This document shows positions 55,975-64,000 of a stretch of 64,000 nucleotides of DNA, one piece after another (the first letter of the stretch is position 1; each line of letters opens with the position of its first letter). The position numbers were made by a program, and so were the translations under genes. The notes under the pieces were generated by a model that worked only from the letters and a program-made list of their open reading frames with translations, made no database searches and was not told the DNA's origin. The stretch is from Cellvibrio sp. KY-GH-1 (lineage in GTDB: Bacteria; Pseudomonadota; Gammaproteobacteria; Pseudomonadales; Cellvibrionaceae): NCBI RefSeq assembly GCF_008806975.1, contig NZ_CP031728.1, forward strand, positions 4,753,501 to 4,817,500. The letters run 5' to 3'.

Positions 55975-58842
55975 TTAAAACCGTGGGTTTTCCTGCGGCC
56001 CTAAATAACTTGGCTTCAAACCGCCGGTATCGATTACCAGCTTTTGCAGCGTCACTCCGGAATCCAAACTATAAACTCGCAGCTTGTGGGCACCTGCCGC
56101 TATCGCCTTGTGGGTGCTGGTGCTAATACGCACATCGGCACGCGCAGTTTCTTCCCAGGTGGCGTTGCTCATGTCCGCCGTTAAATTCATCACCTGCGGT
56201 GCTTCACCATCCACCGCTATGGCGTAGCGAAGGCCGTGTTCGGGCAACATTGGCCAGCTAGGGGCAAAGTAACCCTGAATCGTCAGGTCGCTGGTACCGA
56301 GGGTGAAAAAATCATATTCCACATAAGGCGCTGCACTTACATCGGCAAAATGTTCATCGCCAATCGGGAAAACTGCAATCGACGAGAGGCTGCGGCCGTG
56401 CTCGGGAATGGTTTCCCAGCGCAGTGTTTTACCCTTGGCCGACACGCCGGTGGTTTGCCGTTGGAAGTGGGCGGCTTCTATCGCGATCACGCCATCCGCC
56501 TCGATAAAACCTTTGCCCTTAAGCGCTGACGGTTTAAGGCCTGGGTTAAAGGCGTTAACAGTGATACTCGCTCCACCCCAACCGGTTCCGTTAATTTGGA
56601 TACGCCCTGAGCTTTCGCCTTTGGGGGCCTTGCTCCAGTCGATGCTGACCTCGAGTTGGGCTTGGTTGTTTACTTGTATACCAGTGTGACTCAGTATAAT
56701 CCAGGGGGCACTGGTTTGGGCAGTGGCGACAAAGGATTTTTTACCTTTATTGAAGATGCTTAGCGTTCGCGCCTGCTTGCCGAAAGGGTCAAAGCGCGGC
56801 AGCTGATAAGTGCCGGTAGCAGGCCAGGCAGGGGCTATGCCTTCCACAGATACACCCATTTCGGCTTCATTGTGCGGTTCGTAGATTTGTACTACGGGCA
56901 GGGTATCTTCCGGTGGGTTGTTCCAGTTGCTGTAACCAATGTGTGGCTGGCTCATAAAGTGATTCCATTTGCCGCCATTTAACTGGTGGTACTCCAACTC
57001 CAATGCGGCGTCTGCCGCAAAGAGCGTGCGCACTTTATTGGCGTAGTCGTTGGTGCTGGCGCGCCCCTGCTGGGCGTACCAATGATTTTTGGCTTGGGCG
57101 TCGTACAGCTCGGTGATATTTGCGCTCGCTTGCGCGGGGAAAAGCACCAACTGATAAAACGCGTCGCGCTGCGTGTCAGGGATTTTTTTATACAGGGCTT
57201 GGGCGCGCGTCGCGTAGTGTTTAATTTCAGCCGTTACGCGATTGCTTTCATCGTAATGCAATTGACTGTAGACGCTGGCATCCTGCAGTTCCGGTTTGCG
57301 GCGCAGGTTGTGGCGGGTGTAACCCGTCATAATCGCTGCAATTTCTTGCGCGTGTTCTTTGCCAAATTCGCGCTCGGCCCAGAGGGTTGCAAATTCCGGG
57401 ATGCGTTCTTTCGGCCAAGCGTCCGGATTCCAAGCCATGTTCAGGAAAAATTCAATCGGATATTCCATGGGTTTTAAATCGCCCACATTTACAATCCAAA
57501 TTTGATTGGCCTCATAGGCATAGGCCAAATTCATCTGCTCCCAAATCTTGGCGATGGAAACCGTATTGATCCAGCGATAGGAGCGCGGTCCGCCCACATA
57601 ATCAAAATGATAATAAACGCCGGCACCGCCCGCGCGCTTGCGTTCATCCGGTGTTGGCAAGCGGCGAATGTTGCCCCAGTTGTCATCGCACCAGAGCAAA
57701 ATTACATCATCGGGTACACGCATGCCGCGCTCGTAAAATCCCTGTACTTCTTTGTAAAGTGCCCATACTTGCGGGACTTTGCTGAGCTGCTCTTTGCCGA
57801 ATTGATTGGCGAGAATTTCGCGTTGGTCGTGAACAATTTTTTCCAGCAGTTGAATGTTTTCCCCTTCACTCATGGGTTCGTCCTGTTGTCCGCGCATGCC
57901 GAGGGTGTAAATACTTTCGTAGGGCTTATTGCGTTTCACCCCATCTTCCCAAAACTTGTATAAATTTTGCGGATTCTTGGAGTATTCCCACGGGCCTTTG
58001 CCATGACGATTCCATTCTTTATCGGCGCGCATCATCGGCTCATGGTGCGAGGTGCTCATAACTATGCCGTACTCATCGGTGAGAATCATATTCTGTGGGT
58101 CGTCATCAGCGAAGGCGTTATTCCACATGGCCGGCCAGAGGAAGTTGGCTTTCAAGCGCAGTAACAATTCAAACACCTTTTCGTAAAATTGGTGGTTGTA
58201 GTTGCCAAATTTTTCCGTTACCCAACCGGTCAGTGCCGGGGCTTCATCATTTAAAAAAATGCCGCGATATTTCACCTTGGGAATTTCAGTGATCTGCAGG
58301 GTTTTGTCGATCAGGATTTCGGTTTTCTGTTTCACCGGCACATCGGCCCACCAATACCAGGGCGAAACACCAATCTGTTCGCTCAAGCTATAAATGCCGT
58401 AGCTGGTGCCGCGTTTGTCCGCACCTACAATCACCAGTGCGCGTTTCATGTTGGGCAGCGGCTTGTCGACTACCTGCACTGAAAATCCATCCCACTGGTC
58501 GCGAATCTGCTCGACCTTGATTTTGTTATTGGCAATCAATTGGTCGATTAACCGGCTTTTGCCAAGCGTGCCCACAATTACCGCGTAGTGAATGTCATCG
58601 CTGGTTTCATTGCCAATCACCGGTTTTTTACCGGTAACTTTTTCAATGTCAGTTTGCAAATTACGCGTTGCGCGCAGTACGCCGGGAAAATCCTTGTTGT
58701 CGACGAGGATTGGCGTTACTTCGTTTTTATCCGCTACCACAAACGCTTTATTGGTAGAGGCTACCAACCAGGATTTTTCGCCCAGCGCAAAGCTTGTGGG
58801 CGCGATCAATAAGCCTAAAACGATTAATAATATCTTGCGCAT
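55975..58842 (-). CDS. GH115 xylan alpha-1,2-glucuronidase
   Basis: 955 aa with a signal peptide (RKILLIVLGLLIAPTSFA). GH115 architecture: an N-terminal mixed domain (VIVGADKRGTSYGIYSLSEQIGVSPWYWWADVPV), the catalytic barrel with YRGIFLNDEAPAL, NFLWPAMWNNAF, TSHHEPMMRA, LYKEVQGFYERG (catalytic Glu candidate) and LLWCDDNWGNIRRLP, NVGDLKPMEYP, then C-terminal beta-sandwich and Gylcosyl_hydrolase-type C domain. It releases (4-O-methyl)glucuronic acid from xylan or xylo-oligosaccharides, in the periplasm or outside. It shares one base with the upstream GH43 gene (TAATG). Confidence 0.93.
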   Translation of the reverse strand: MRKILLIVLGLLIAPTSFALGEKSWLVASTNKAFVVADKNEVTPILVDNKDFPGVLRATRNLQTDIEKVTGKKPVIGNETSDDIHYAVIVGTLGKSRLIDQLIANNKIKVEQIRDQWDGFSVQVVDKPLPNMKRALVIVGADKRGTSYGIYSLSEQIGVSPWYWWADVPVKQKTEILIDKTLQITEIPKVKYRGIFLNDEAPALTGWVTEKFGNYNHQFYEKVFELLLRLKANFLWPAMWNNAFADDDPQNMILTDEYGIVMSTSHHEPMMRADKEWNRHGKGPWEYSKNPQNLYKFWEDGVKRNKPYESIYTLGMRGQQDEPMSEGENIQLLEKIVHDQREILANQFGKEQLSKVPQVWALYKEVQGFYERGMRVPDDVILLWCDDNWGNIRRLPTPDERKRAGGAGVYYHFDYVGGPRSYRWINTVSIAKIWEQMNLAYAYEANQIWIVNVGDLKPMEYPIEFFLNMAWNPDAWPKERIPEFATLWAEREFGKEHAQEIAAIMTGYTRHNLRRKPELQDASVYSQLHYDESNRVTAEIKHYATRAQALYKKIPDTQRDAFYQLVLFPAQASANITELYDAQAKNHWYAQQGRASTNDYANKVRTLFAADAALELEYHQLNGGKWNHFMSQPHIGYSNWNNPPEDTLPVVQIYEPHNEAEMGVSVEGIAPAWPATGTYQLPRFDPFGKQARTLSIFNKGKKSFVATAQTSAPWIILSHTGIQVNNQAQLEVSIDWSKAPKGESSGRIQINGTGWGGASITVNAFNPGLKPSALKGKGFIEADGVIAIEAAHFQRQTTGVSAKGKTLRWETIPEHGRSLSSIAVFPIGDEHFADVSAAPYVEYDFFTLGTSDLTIQGYFAPSWPMLPEHGLRYAIAVDGEAPQVMNLTADMSNATWEETARADVRISTSTHKAIAAGAHKLRVYSLDSGVTLQKLVIDTGGLKPSYLGPQENPRF

Positions 58843-60497
58843 TATTCAGCCCTTGCATGAATGCCTAATAAGGTTCCCACAAAGCCGCCGGCAACTTCTG
58901 TGCTGAGCATTTTGGCATCGGCGTTTTTCAGCACATATTTATACTTGCCCTGGGAGTTTTTATAGGAGAAGTGTATTTTTCCCGCATTGCCCTCAATGCG
59001 TAAATTAATAGGTTGGGCGAGATCCTTCACGCGTTTGTGATAAATCACCTTGGGTGATTTTTTATTGGCTTGCTCGATAAAAATCTCCAGGCCTTTTGCT
59101 CCTGGTTTAACGCCAAAATAGTAGTGGGCTGTTTCGCTTTGCAGGGCAACAATACCGGCAGAGGTTTGCTGCGCGGGCATTTCAAATTCGGTGCTGGCAT
59201 TAAAGTGGGTGTGTTGTTGGCGACGCCCCAAAAAAGCCGGCTGGGCAAGGCTATCAAGTTTTATAGTGAGCGCCTGCAATTCAATGCCTGCTTGTGTCAG
59301 TTGGTAAAAAGGCGAATCGCCAGAGCGCAAGCTGACCCACTCAAAGCCTAATGCCTTTTTGGAAAAATTATCTTGCCAGCTGAAATTGCCGCTGAGTTTA
59401 TCGGGGGCGGGCGTAGTTGCATTGATGGCCGGTGCTTTTAGCTGATAAGGAATATCTTTGCCGCGTTCCAAAATTACCGGCCAGCCGTCTTTCCATGTGA
59501 CAGGTAATAAAAATGTTTCACGCCCGGTGTTGTAGTATTTTTTATCGTAGGCGCGCGTGGCTAAAAATACCGCCCACCAATCGCCTTCTTTGGTTTGCAC
59601 TAAGTCTGCATGGCCTGCAGTGGTAATTGGATTGCTGCGCTCTGCAGGCAAATCGCGCTGGGTCAGGATTGGATTGTTTTCGTAGGGGACAAACGGTTCA
59701 CTCAAGCTTTTGCTGCGGAAGATTACCGCGGAATGATCCATTCCCGTGCCGCCCTCGGCGCACAGCAGATAATACCAGCCGTTGATTTTGTAAATGTGCG
59801 GGCCTTCAATCCAGATGGGCTTTTTGCTCAGGTCGGTGCCGCCATTGACGATAACGCGCCCGGAGTTTTTTACGACTGATTTGGTGTTGGGATCAAATTC
59901 CCACAGCCAAATTGCGCGATGGCCGTTGTACAGTGGTTCACCGATGGGGCCATCATTGTGTGCGATATAAGCCTTGCCATCGTCATCAAAGAAAATATCT
60001 GGATCAATGCCGCCAATGTCAGGCAGTAATATCGGTTCAGACCAAGGTCCAGCGGGATTAGTCGCGGTGACTAAAAAATTGCCGCGCACGTCGACTAGCG
60101 TGGTGATCATGTAAAACACGCCCTTGTGGTGACGAATAGTGGGGGCGTAAATGCCGCGCGAGGTTTGTTGATTTTTTAAGGGCAGCTGTGCGGGTGTAGT
60201 CAGAACATGACCGAGGGATTTCCAAGTGACCAGATCCTTGCTGTGAAATATCGGTACGCCCGGTTGATAAGAGAAAGACGAGTTCACTAAATAATAATCG
60301 TCACCCGCGCGAGTGATGCTGGGGTCGGGATAAAAACCCGCCAGAATGGGGTTACGATATTCTTTGGCTTTCAGTGGTGTAGCAAAAACCTGATCATTTC
60401 CTTCATAGGAAAATTGATGAAAATTAACGCTGGCAGCGATACTCGACGCAGAAGTGGCCAGTGCAGCAACAAACGATAAATGATGAATAAGTTTCAT
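58842..60497 (-). CDS. GH43 beta-xylosidase / alpha-L-arabinofuranosidase with C-terminal beta-sandwich
   Basis: 551 aa with a signal peptide (ending SSIAA). GH43 marks: NPILAGFYPDPSITRAGDDYYLVNSSFSYQPGVPIFHSKDL (general base Asp in YPDPS), GIYAPTIRHHKGVFYMI, GIDPDIFFDDDG, KPIWIEGPHIYKINGWYYLL (acid Glu), and TAGHADLVQTKEGDWW. The C-terminal part (from about 385) is the Xylosidase_C2-type sandwich with FLGRRQQH. It should remove terminal xylose or arabinose from oligosaccharides released by Xyn10C. GAGG six bases before the ATG; a hairpin ends only 15 bp upstream of the gene. Confidence 0.92.
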   Translation of the reverse strand: MKLIHHLSFVAALATSASSIAASVNFHQFSYEGNDQVFATPLKAKEYRNPILAGFYPDPSITRAGDDYYLVNSSFSYQPGVPIFHSKDLVTWKSLGHVLTTPAQLPLKNQQTSRGIYAPTIRHHKGVFYMITTLVDVRGNFLVTATNPAGPWSEPILLPDIGGIDPDIFFDDDGKAYIAHNDGPIGEPLYNGHRAIWLWEFDPNTKSVVKNSGRVIVNGGTDLSKKPIWIEGPHIYKINGWYYLLCAEGGTGMDHSAVIFRSKSLSEPFVPYENNPILTQRDLPAERSNPITTAGHADLVQTKEGDWWAVFLATRAYDKKYYNTGRETFLLPVTWKDGWPVILERGKDIPYQLKAPAINATTPAPDKLSGNFSWQDNFSKKALGFEWVSLRSGDSPFYQLTQAGIELQALTIKLDSLAQPAFLGRRQQHTHFNASTEFEMPAQQTSAGIVALQSETAHYYFGVKPGAKGLEIFIEQANKKSPKVIYHKRVKDLAQPINLRIEGNAGKIHFSYKNSQGKYKYVLKNADAKMLSTEVAGGFVGTLLGIHARAE

Positions 60498-60511
60498 ATT
60501 TTCCTCGTACT

Positions 60512-60549
60512 TAAAATAAAAATGGGCAGCTTATTGTCGAGCTGCCCAT
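60512..60549 (-). terminator. rho-independent terminator between xyn10C and GH43
   Basis: Perfect stem ATGGGCAGCT / AGCTGCCCAT with an 8-base loop, followed on the minus strand by TTTTTATTTT. It lies 35 bp after the xyn10C stop and 15 bp before the GH43 start, leaving little room for a separate promoter. Confidence 0.85.
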
Positions 60550-60583
60550 GAAGCTTTTTTCTATCACTAATTGAATTAGGTTA

Positions 60584-62392
60584 TTACAAATTCGTGCAAT
60601 TAATACCTTGCAGTCCGTCGGCGAAACCACGTAGTGAGGGTTTATCGTTGTAATTATTGTCAAATAACAGCGGCCAGGCGATGGCTTCGCCGTTATAGGC
60701 GGAGGTTGCTGTGGTTAGCCAGGTACTTGCATCCGTTGTACCCCATACGGTAATTCCGCCGCGTTGGTTGGCTGGCACTGTGTCCATATAGGCTTTAATA
60801 ATTTCGCAGTAGCGCTGTTTTTGCGTGAGCGCAACGGATTGTGTGAAGCTGGTGATCTTATTGCCTGGCCATCCGCCGTTGTAGGGGTTATTTACAGCCA
60901 CATCCAGTTCGGTAATTTTTACTTTGAGTCCTTTATCAACCACCTTTTTCATTGCGGCGCTGATGTTGGCAATGGACGGATAATCCATAAAGACATGCAT
61001 CTGGAAACCAACACCGTCGATTGGAACACCGCGCGCTTTGAAATCGGTCAGCATTTCAACCAACTTGGTGGTCTTGGCATTGTTTTGATCAATGTTGTAG
61101 TCGTTGTAATAAAGCGTTGCTGCTGGTGCTGCGGCGCGTGCGGCTTCAAAGGCCTTTTCGATATAGAGCGAGCTATTGCCGCTTTTTACGTAAAAGGTGG
61201 AATCATTGGTGCGGAAGTTGGCGACGGGGTTACCATCATTGATCGCCTCGTTCACTACATCCCAGCTGTTCACGTTGCCCTTGGCTTCAAAATGATCCAC
61301 AACTGTGGTGATGTGGGTTTGCAGTGCCGTGATAAAATCGGCCGAAGTTCCTGTCCAGTTTTTCATAAAGCCGGGCACTTGATAATCAGAATGCCAAACT
61401 AATGCGTGGCCGTGAACCTGGATATTTTTGGATTTTGCATAATCCACAAATGCATCGGCGTTGGTGAAAGTGAAATTACCTTGCGTAGGTTGCAGGTAGC
61501 TCATTTTCATAATGTTGCCGGCGGTCATTTGATCAAAATGCTTTTCAACTACCGCTTGCTCTTTGGAATTGGTCAAAATGTTGTAAGTTGGCGAGTCGTT
61601 ATTGGATACAGCCGCCCCGATTGGGAAATCAGCTAGCTCGCGCAAACTGGTTACATTCGCGGAATAAACGCTACCGGTACTGGAGCTGGAATTCGCAGGT
61701 TGTTTGAGCGTTACTTTTGCGCTTTTAATGGTGACGGTGCCAGCGGGCGTGCCCTTGGCTTGAACGCCAATTTGGACATCGAATTCGGTTTGATTAAATT
61801 TTTTATCGGCTTCGCTAATGGTGCAGCTGATTGCGGCATCTGTACTTGCTGCGAGCACTTCATTGCCTGACCAACAGTTCCACTCACCTGCCCAAGCCCC
61901 GCCTTTGATCTGCGCAATAATTTGCAAGTTGGCGCCCGAGGTTTTGAATTCCGGGCTGACGTTGACGACCATATCTACAATCGCATCTTCCAGTTGTACT
62001 GGTTTTGCCAAATCCGTAACGGCGCCGATGTTATCGCCACTGGCGGTAAAGCTGACTCCATCGCTGTTGACGTTCACCCCTGCGTTACCCTCGCCATTGC
62101 CGCGCCAACCACTTGCCATATTCAGGGTAATAACAGTAGTGGCTGCGGATGAGCTGCTGCTGGCCGTAACCGATGAAGGGGCAGCAGAAGACGGTGTAGC
62201 TGATGATGGTGCGACTGAAGAGGGTACAGCGGACGACAGGGCCGATGATGGAGCTTCTGAGGAAGGTGTTGACGAAGAACTGATGGGGGGCGCGCTGGAT
62301 GCTGGTTTGCTGCTTCCACCTCCGCCGCCACCGCAGGCCGTCAAGCCAAGACTGATTAAAGGTATATAAATAAGCTTTTGGTAATTTTGCAT
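60584..62392 (-). CDS. xyn10C: GH10 endo-xylanase lipoprotein with CBM15
   Basis: 602 aa. Lipobox GLTAC (Cys20), a Gly run, then a Ser/Pro/Ala-rich linker (30-85), a CBM15-like xylan-binding sandwich (about 85-232, ITLNMASGWRGNGEGNAGV...GEWNCWSGNEV...IGVQAKGTPAGTV), a short Ser linker and a GH10 barrel (250-602). Acid/base Glu382 in WDVVNEAI, nucleophile Glu495 in ITELDVAV, plus HALVWHS and VWGTTDASTW. The layout is that of Cellvibrio Xyn10C, an outer-membrane xylanase acting on xylo-oligosaccharides and decorated xylan. Expressed as its own unit with possible read-through into the GH43 gene. Confidence 0.95.
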   Translation of the reverse strand: MQNYQKLIYIPLISLGLTACGGGGGGSSKPASSAPPISSSSTPSSEAPSSALSSAVPSSVAPSSATPSSAAPSSVTASSSSSAATTVITLNMASGWRGNGEGNAGVNVNSDGVSFTASGDNIGAVTDLAKPVQLEDAIVDMVVNVSPEFKTSGANLQIIAQIKGGAWAGEWNCWSGNEVLAASTDAAISCTISEADKKFNQTEFDVQIGVQAKGTPAGTVTIKSAKVTLKQPANSSSSTGSVYSANVTSLRELADFPIGAAVSNNDSPTYNILTNSKEQAVVEKHFDQMTAGNIMKMSYLQPTQGNFTFTNADAFVDYAKSKNIQVHGHALVWHSDYQVPGFMKNWTGTSADFITALQTHITTVVDHFEAKGNVNSWDVVNEAINDGNPVANFRTNDSTFYVKSGNSSLYIEKAFEAARAAAPAATLYYNDYNIDQNNAKTTKLVEMLTDFKARGVPIDGVGFQMHVFMDYPSIANISAAMKKVVDKGLKVKITELDVAVNNPYNGGWPGNKITSFTQSVALTQKQRYCEIIKAYMDTVPANQRGGITVWGTTDASTWLTTATSAYNGEAIAWPLLFDNNYNDKPSLRGFADGLQGINCTNL

Positions 62393-62406
62393 GGTTGGAT
62401 CTCTGT

Positions 62407-62442
62407 CTTATGGTTTATTGTTGTGGTCAATTACACCATAAG
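62407..62442. promoter_or_regulatory. inverted repeat upstream of xyn10C
   Basis: Arms CTTATGGT (62407-62414) and ACCATAAG (62435-62442) separated by 20 bp, 15 bp upstream of the xyn10C start. Could be a regulator site or an mRNA leader hairpin; not a known consensus. Confidence 0.4.
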
Positions 62443-62463
62443 TCGCAAAACCCTGTATACCAG

Positions 62464-63543
62464 TTAGTGTAAGGATTGGTAATTTCGATTATTGGCGGGG
62501 GTGTCAGAGGATAACTTTCGGCTAAAAATGCGTTCTAGCAGGGCGCGGCTTTTGCGTTGTAACGGCATTTCAATCATTTGTGAAACCAGCATGGGCAGGG
62601 CGGTTGCCAGTGCGGCAACGAGCAGCCAGAGTGGCTGGAAATGATGATGGTCAAGCTGCAACACATGGGCACCGTAGTAGAGCACTAATACGTGGATCAG
62701 GTAGATCGAAAAGCTGGCTTGGCCAATTTTGCGCAGTGGCCTGGACGCGAGTAGCCAGCCCGTTGGTTTGCTGTTAAATGACAAAATATAAATCGCCGAA
62801 GCGAACGCGATACTAAGGCCCACAGAGTCATAAAAGCTGCGTTCGCTGTAATCCTGGGTAAGCGGGAAGAGTATGGCGGCGAGCGCTAGCAGCTGTAGAG
62901 GAATTAACTGCCGTGCCCCTCGATGTGTTTTCCAGTAATTGCGCGGCATTAGTGCGGCCAGTGTGCCGGCTAGGAAAAAGTGCAATTTGTTGGGCAGGCT
63001 AAGGTTGGGCCAAAGGTCATTGGTGACAATCAACACAGCGCACAGAAAACCGGCAAGGGGGAACGCCCATGGCATTTTTTGGCGCAGGCTGAGGCTGTAC
63101 CAGATAACCACAAAAAACAGGTAATACTGGATTTCCAGTGGAATCGACCAGAAGGGGCCGACATTCCCGGCAAGGCCATAGTGGCGGATTATGCTGGTAA
63201 AGCTGTCAATTCGAAGTGGAAAATCCGCGCCTTCCAACAGTGATAGCAAAATGCACAGGCTAATCACCAACCAATAGATCGGCACTATGCGGGTGAAGCG
63301 GGCGATCATGTAATGGCGCAAGGTGTCGCTGTTGCAGGTTTGGTGTGCGTAAAGATAGCCCATCAGGAAGCCGCTCAGCGTAAAAAATACACCAACCCCC
63401 ACCGAACCAATCAACCCAATATAGCCCTCTTTCGGAATGTGAGATACCACCACAAACAGGCAAGCAAGCGCGCGCAGGCCGTCCAGATTGGGCATTTTTT
63501 CCATCGTGGGGTTGTGTTTTTCAGCGTGGGTATAAGTTGCCAT
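62464..63543 (-). CDS. acyltransferase 3 family integral membrane protein
   Basis: 359 aa with about ten hydrophobic helices and Acyl_transf_3 family marks: NLDGLRALACLFVVVSHIP near the start, GVGVFFTLSGFLMGYLYA, RFTRIVPIYWLV, and the late ASFSIYLIHVLVLYYG. These proteins transfer acyl groups, usually acetyl, to cell-surface carbohydrates in the inner membrane. GGAG five bases before the ATG at 63543. It precedes xyn10C on the same strand, with 71 bp between. A link to xylan use is not clear; it could be an unrelated neighbour modifying surface polysaccharide. Confidence 0.9.
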   Translation of the reverse strand: MATYTHAEKHNPTMEKMPNLDGLRALACLFVVVSHIPKEGYIGLIGSVGVGVFFTLSGFLMGYLYAHQTCNSDTLRHYMIARFTRIVPIYWLVISLCILLSLLEGADFPLRIDSFTSIIRHYGLAGNVGPFWSIPLEIQYYLFFVVIWYSLSLRQKMPWAFPLAGFLCAVLIVTNDLWPNLSLPNKLHFFLAGTLAALMPRNYWKTHRGARQLIPLQLLALAAILFPLTQDYSERSFYDSVGLSIAFASAIYILSFNSKPTGWLLASRPLRKIGQASFSIYLIHVLVLYYGAHVLQLDHHHFQPLWLLVAALATALPMLVSQMIEMPLQRKSRALLERIFSRKLSSDTPANNRNYQSLH

Positions 63544-63662
63544 TGGCTCCGCCTCTGTACCCCTTCCAATGCGTCGGGGCTGACTAAACAGGTATCGTCG
63601 TTATGCGAGCAAAATTTGATCCATTTGTTAATCGTGTCGCAATTTAGTTATTGGAGGGCAAT

Positions 63663-63697
63663 AAAAAAGGCGATTCACTCACGTGAATCGCCTTTTA
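63663..63697 (-). terminator. rho-independent terminator of the sugar transporter gene
   Basis: Perfect 14-bp stem AAAAGGCGATTCAC / GTGAATCGCCTTTT with a 4-base loop, 19 bp after the transporter stop on the minus strand. Confidence 0.9.
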
Positions 63698-63715
63698 AGG
63701 GAGGCTTGTAAGTAA

Positions 63716-64000
63716 TTAGCCTTCCATTTGCTCCAACTCTTTACCCTTGGTTTCTTTGATGTACCACATCACAAAGAACACGGAGAAGAGCGAGAAGAAG
63801 GTATAGATACTGTAAGCACCCGCCAAACCGATTGCTGAAGCGAGCAGCATTGGGAAGGTCCAGGTAATCAGGAAGTTTGCCCCCCATTGTGCAAGGCCAG
63901 CAATTGCTAGCGCAGAGCCGCGCATTTGGTTGGGGAACATTTCGCCAAGCATAATCCACACTACCGGGCCCCATGACATATTAAAGAACACCACGTACAC
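63716..64000 (-). CDS. sugar-porter family MFS transporter, 5' part beyond the window
   Basis: 94 C-terminal residues are visible, the frame being open to the right edge. WIMLGEMFPNQMRGSALAIAGLAQWGANFLITWTF is the helix 10-11 signature of sugar porters (PxxxR type), and KETKGKELEQME is the C-terminal PETKG-like motif in variant form. Related to XylE/GalP-type symporters, it probably imports xylose or a xylan-derived sugar, suiting the adjacent locus. A terminator closes it, so it is not co-transcribed with the acyltransferase. Confidence 0.9.
   Translation of the reverse strand: MYVVFFNMSWGPVVWIMLGEMFPNQMRGSALAIAGLAQWGANFLITWTFPMLLASAIGLAGAYSIYTFFSLFSVFFVMWYIKETKGKELEQMEG

Noticed and set aside
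61818..62369. 183-codon plus-strand frame with acidic and Pro-rich end
   Set aside because: Antisense of the xyn10C Ser-rich linker; the low-complexity linker produces the open frame.

Overview
The window looks like chromosomal DNA of a plant-polysaccharide-degrading gammaproteobacterium, most likely Cellvibrio or a close relative (Cellvibrionaceae). Two things point there. One is the conserved order nnr-tsaE / amiB-mutL-miaA-hfq-hflX-hflK-hflC-hisZ-purA. The other is a right-hand xylan cluster built around a lipoprotein GH10 xylanase with a Ser-rich linker and a CBM15-like module, the architecture of Cellvibrio Xyn10C. The genus is inferred from gene content; no search was run.

Left part (1-21.1 kb). 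Mostly minus-strand housekeeping and signalling genes: an alpha/beta hydrolase cut by the window edge, an M14 carboxypeptidase, a giant beta-propeller diguanylate cyclase, a DUF4287 protein, an L,D-transpeptidase coupled to a GNAT acetyltransferase, and a ParE/Phd-type toxin-antitoxin module with a visible operator. A small accessory patch follows: a palindromic repeat element, a 48-aa ORF, an integrase-SAM-like protein without a catalytic domain, and a 6 x 8 bp tandem repeat. Then come gnd, queG, a SIMPL protein, a PEP-CTERM von Willebrand protein, a TPR protein, a LytS/LytR-type two-component system with a small leader ORF and a membrane protein, a PilZ protein and a DUF1631 protein.

Centre (21.3-38.5 kb). 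Plus-strand core genes for metabolite repair (nnr), tRNA modification (tsaE, miaA), cell separation (amiB), mismatch repair (mutL), RNA chaperoning (hfq), the HflX GTPase, the HflKC membrane complex and purine synthesis (hisZ-purA). A c-di-GMP phosphodiesterase (+) and a TraF-like outer-membrane protein (-) interrupt the usual tsaE-amiB junction.

Accessory islands (38.6-53.0 kb). First is a TonB-dependent receptor with a LacI-type palindrome upstream. Three flavin-halogenase-family genes follow (the middle one strongly degenerate), then a DUF6445 protein carrying an HxD...H...R iron/2-oxoglutarate-like signature, and a convergent stand-alone ExoP_C-like secreted protein. Next is a graveyard of Rhs/YD-repeat C-terminal tips: a BPSL0067-like Cys-His-Asp amidase domain with a periplasmic partner, and an unrecognised toxin tip with a putative immunity gene. 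Two paralogous ParE-type toxin-antitoxin modules (one broken by a stop codon) and several palindromic repeats are mixed in. A duplicated remnant of a GH43 gene end marks the right border.

Right part (53.4-64 kb). A minus-strand xylan-utilisation locus: acyltransferase, xyn10C, GH43 beta-xylosidase/arabinofuranosidase, GH115 alpha-glucuronidase, a ManD-type sugar-acid dehydratase and a GH43 lipoprotein, with a sugar-porter family MFS gene at the right edge. Together they fit extracellular cleavage of glucurono(arabino)xylan, removal of side chains, uptake of sugars, and catabolism of the acid sugar released.
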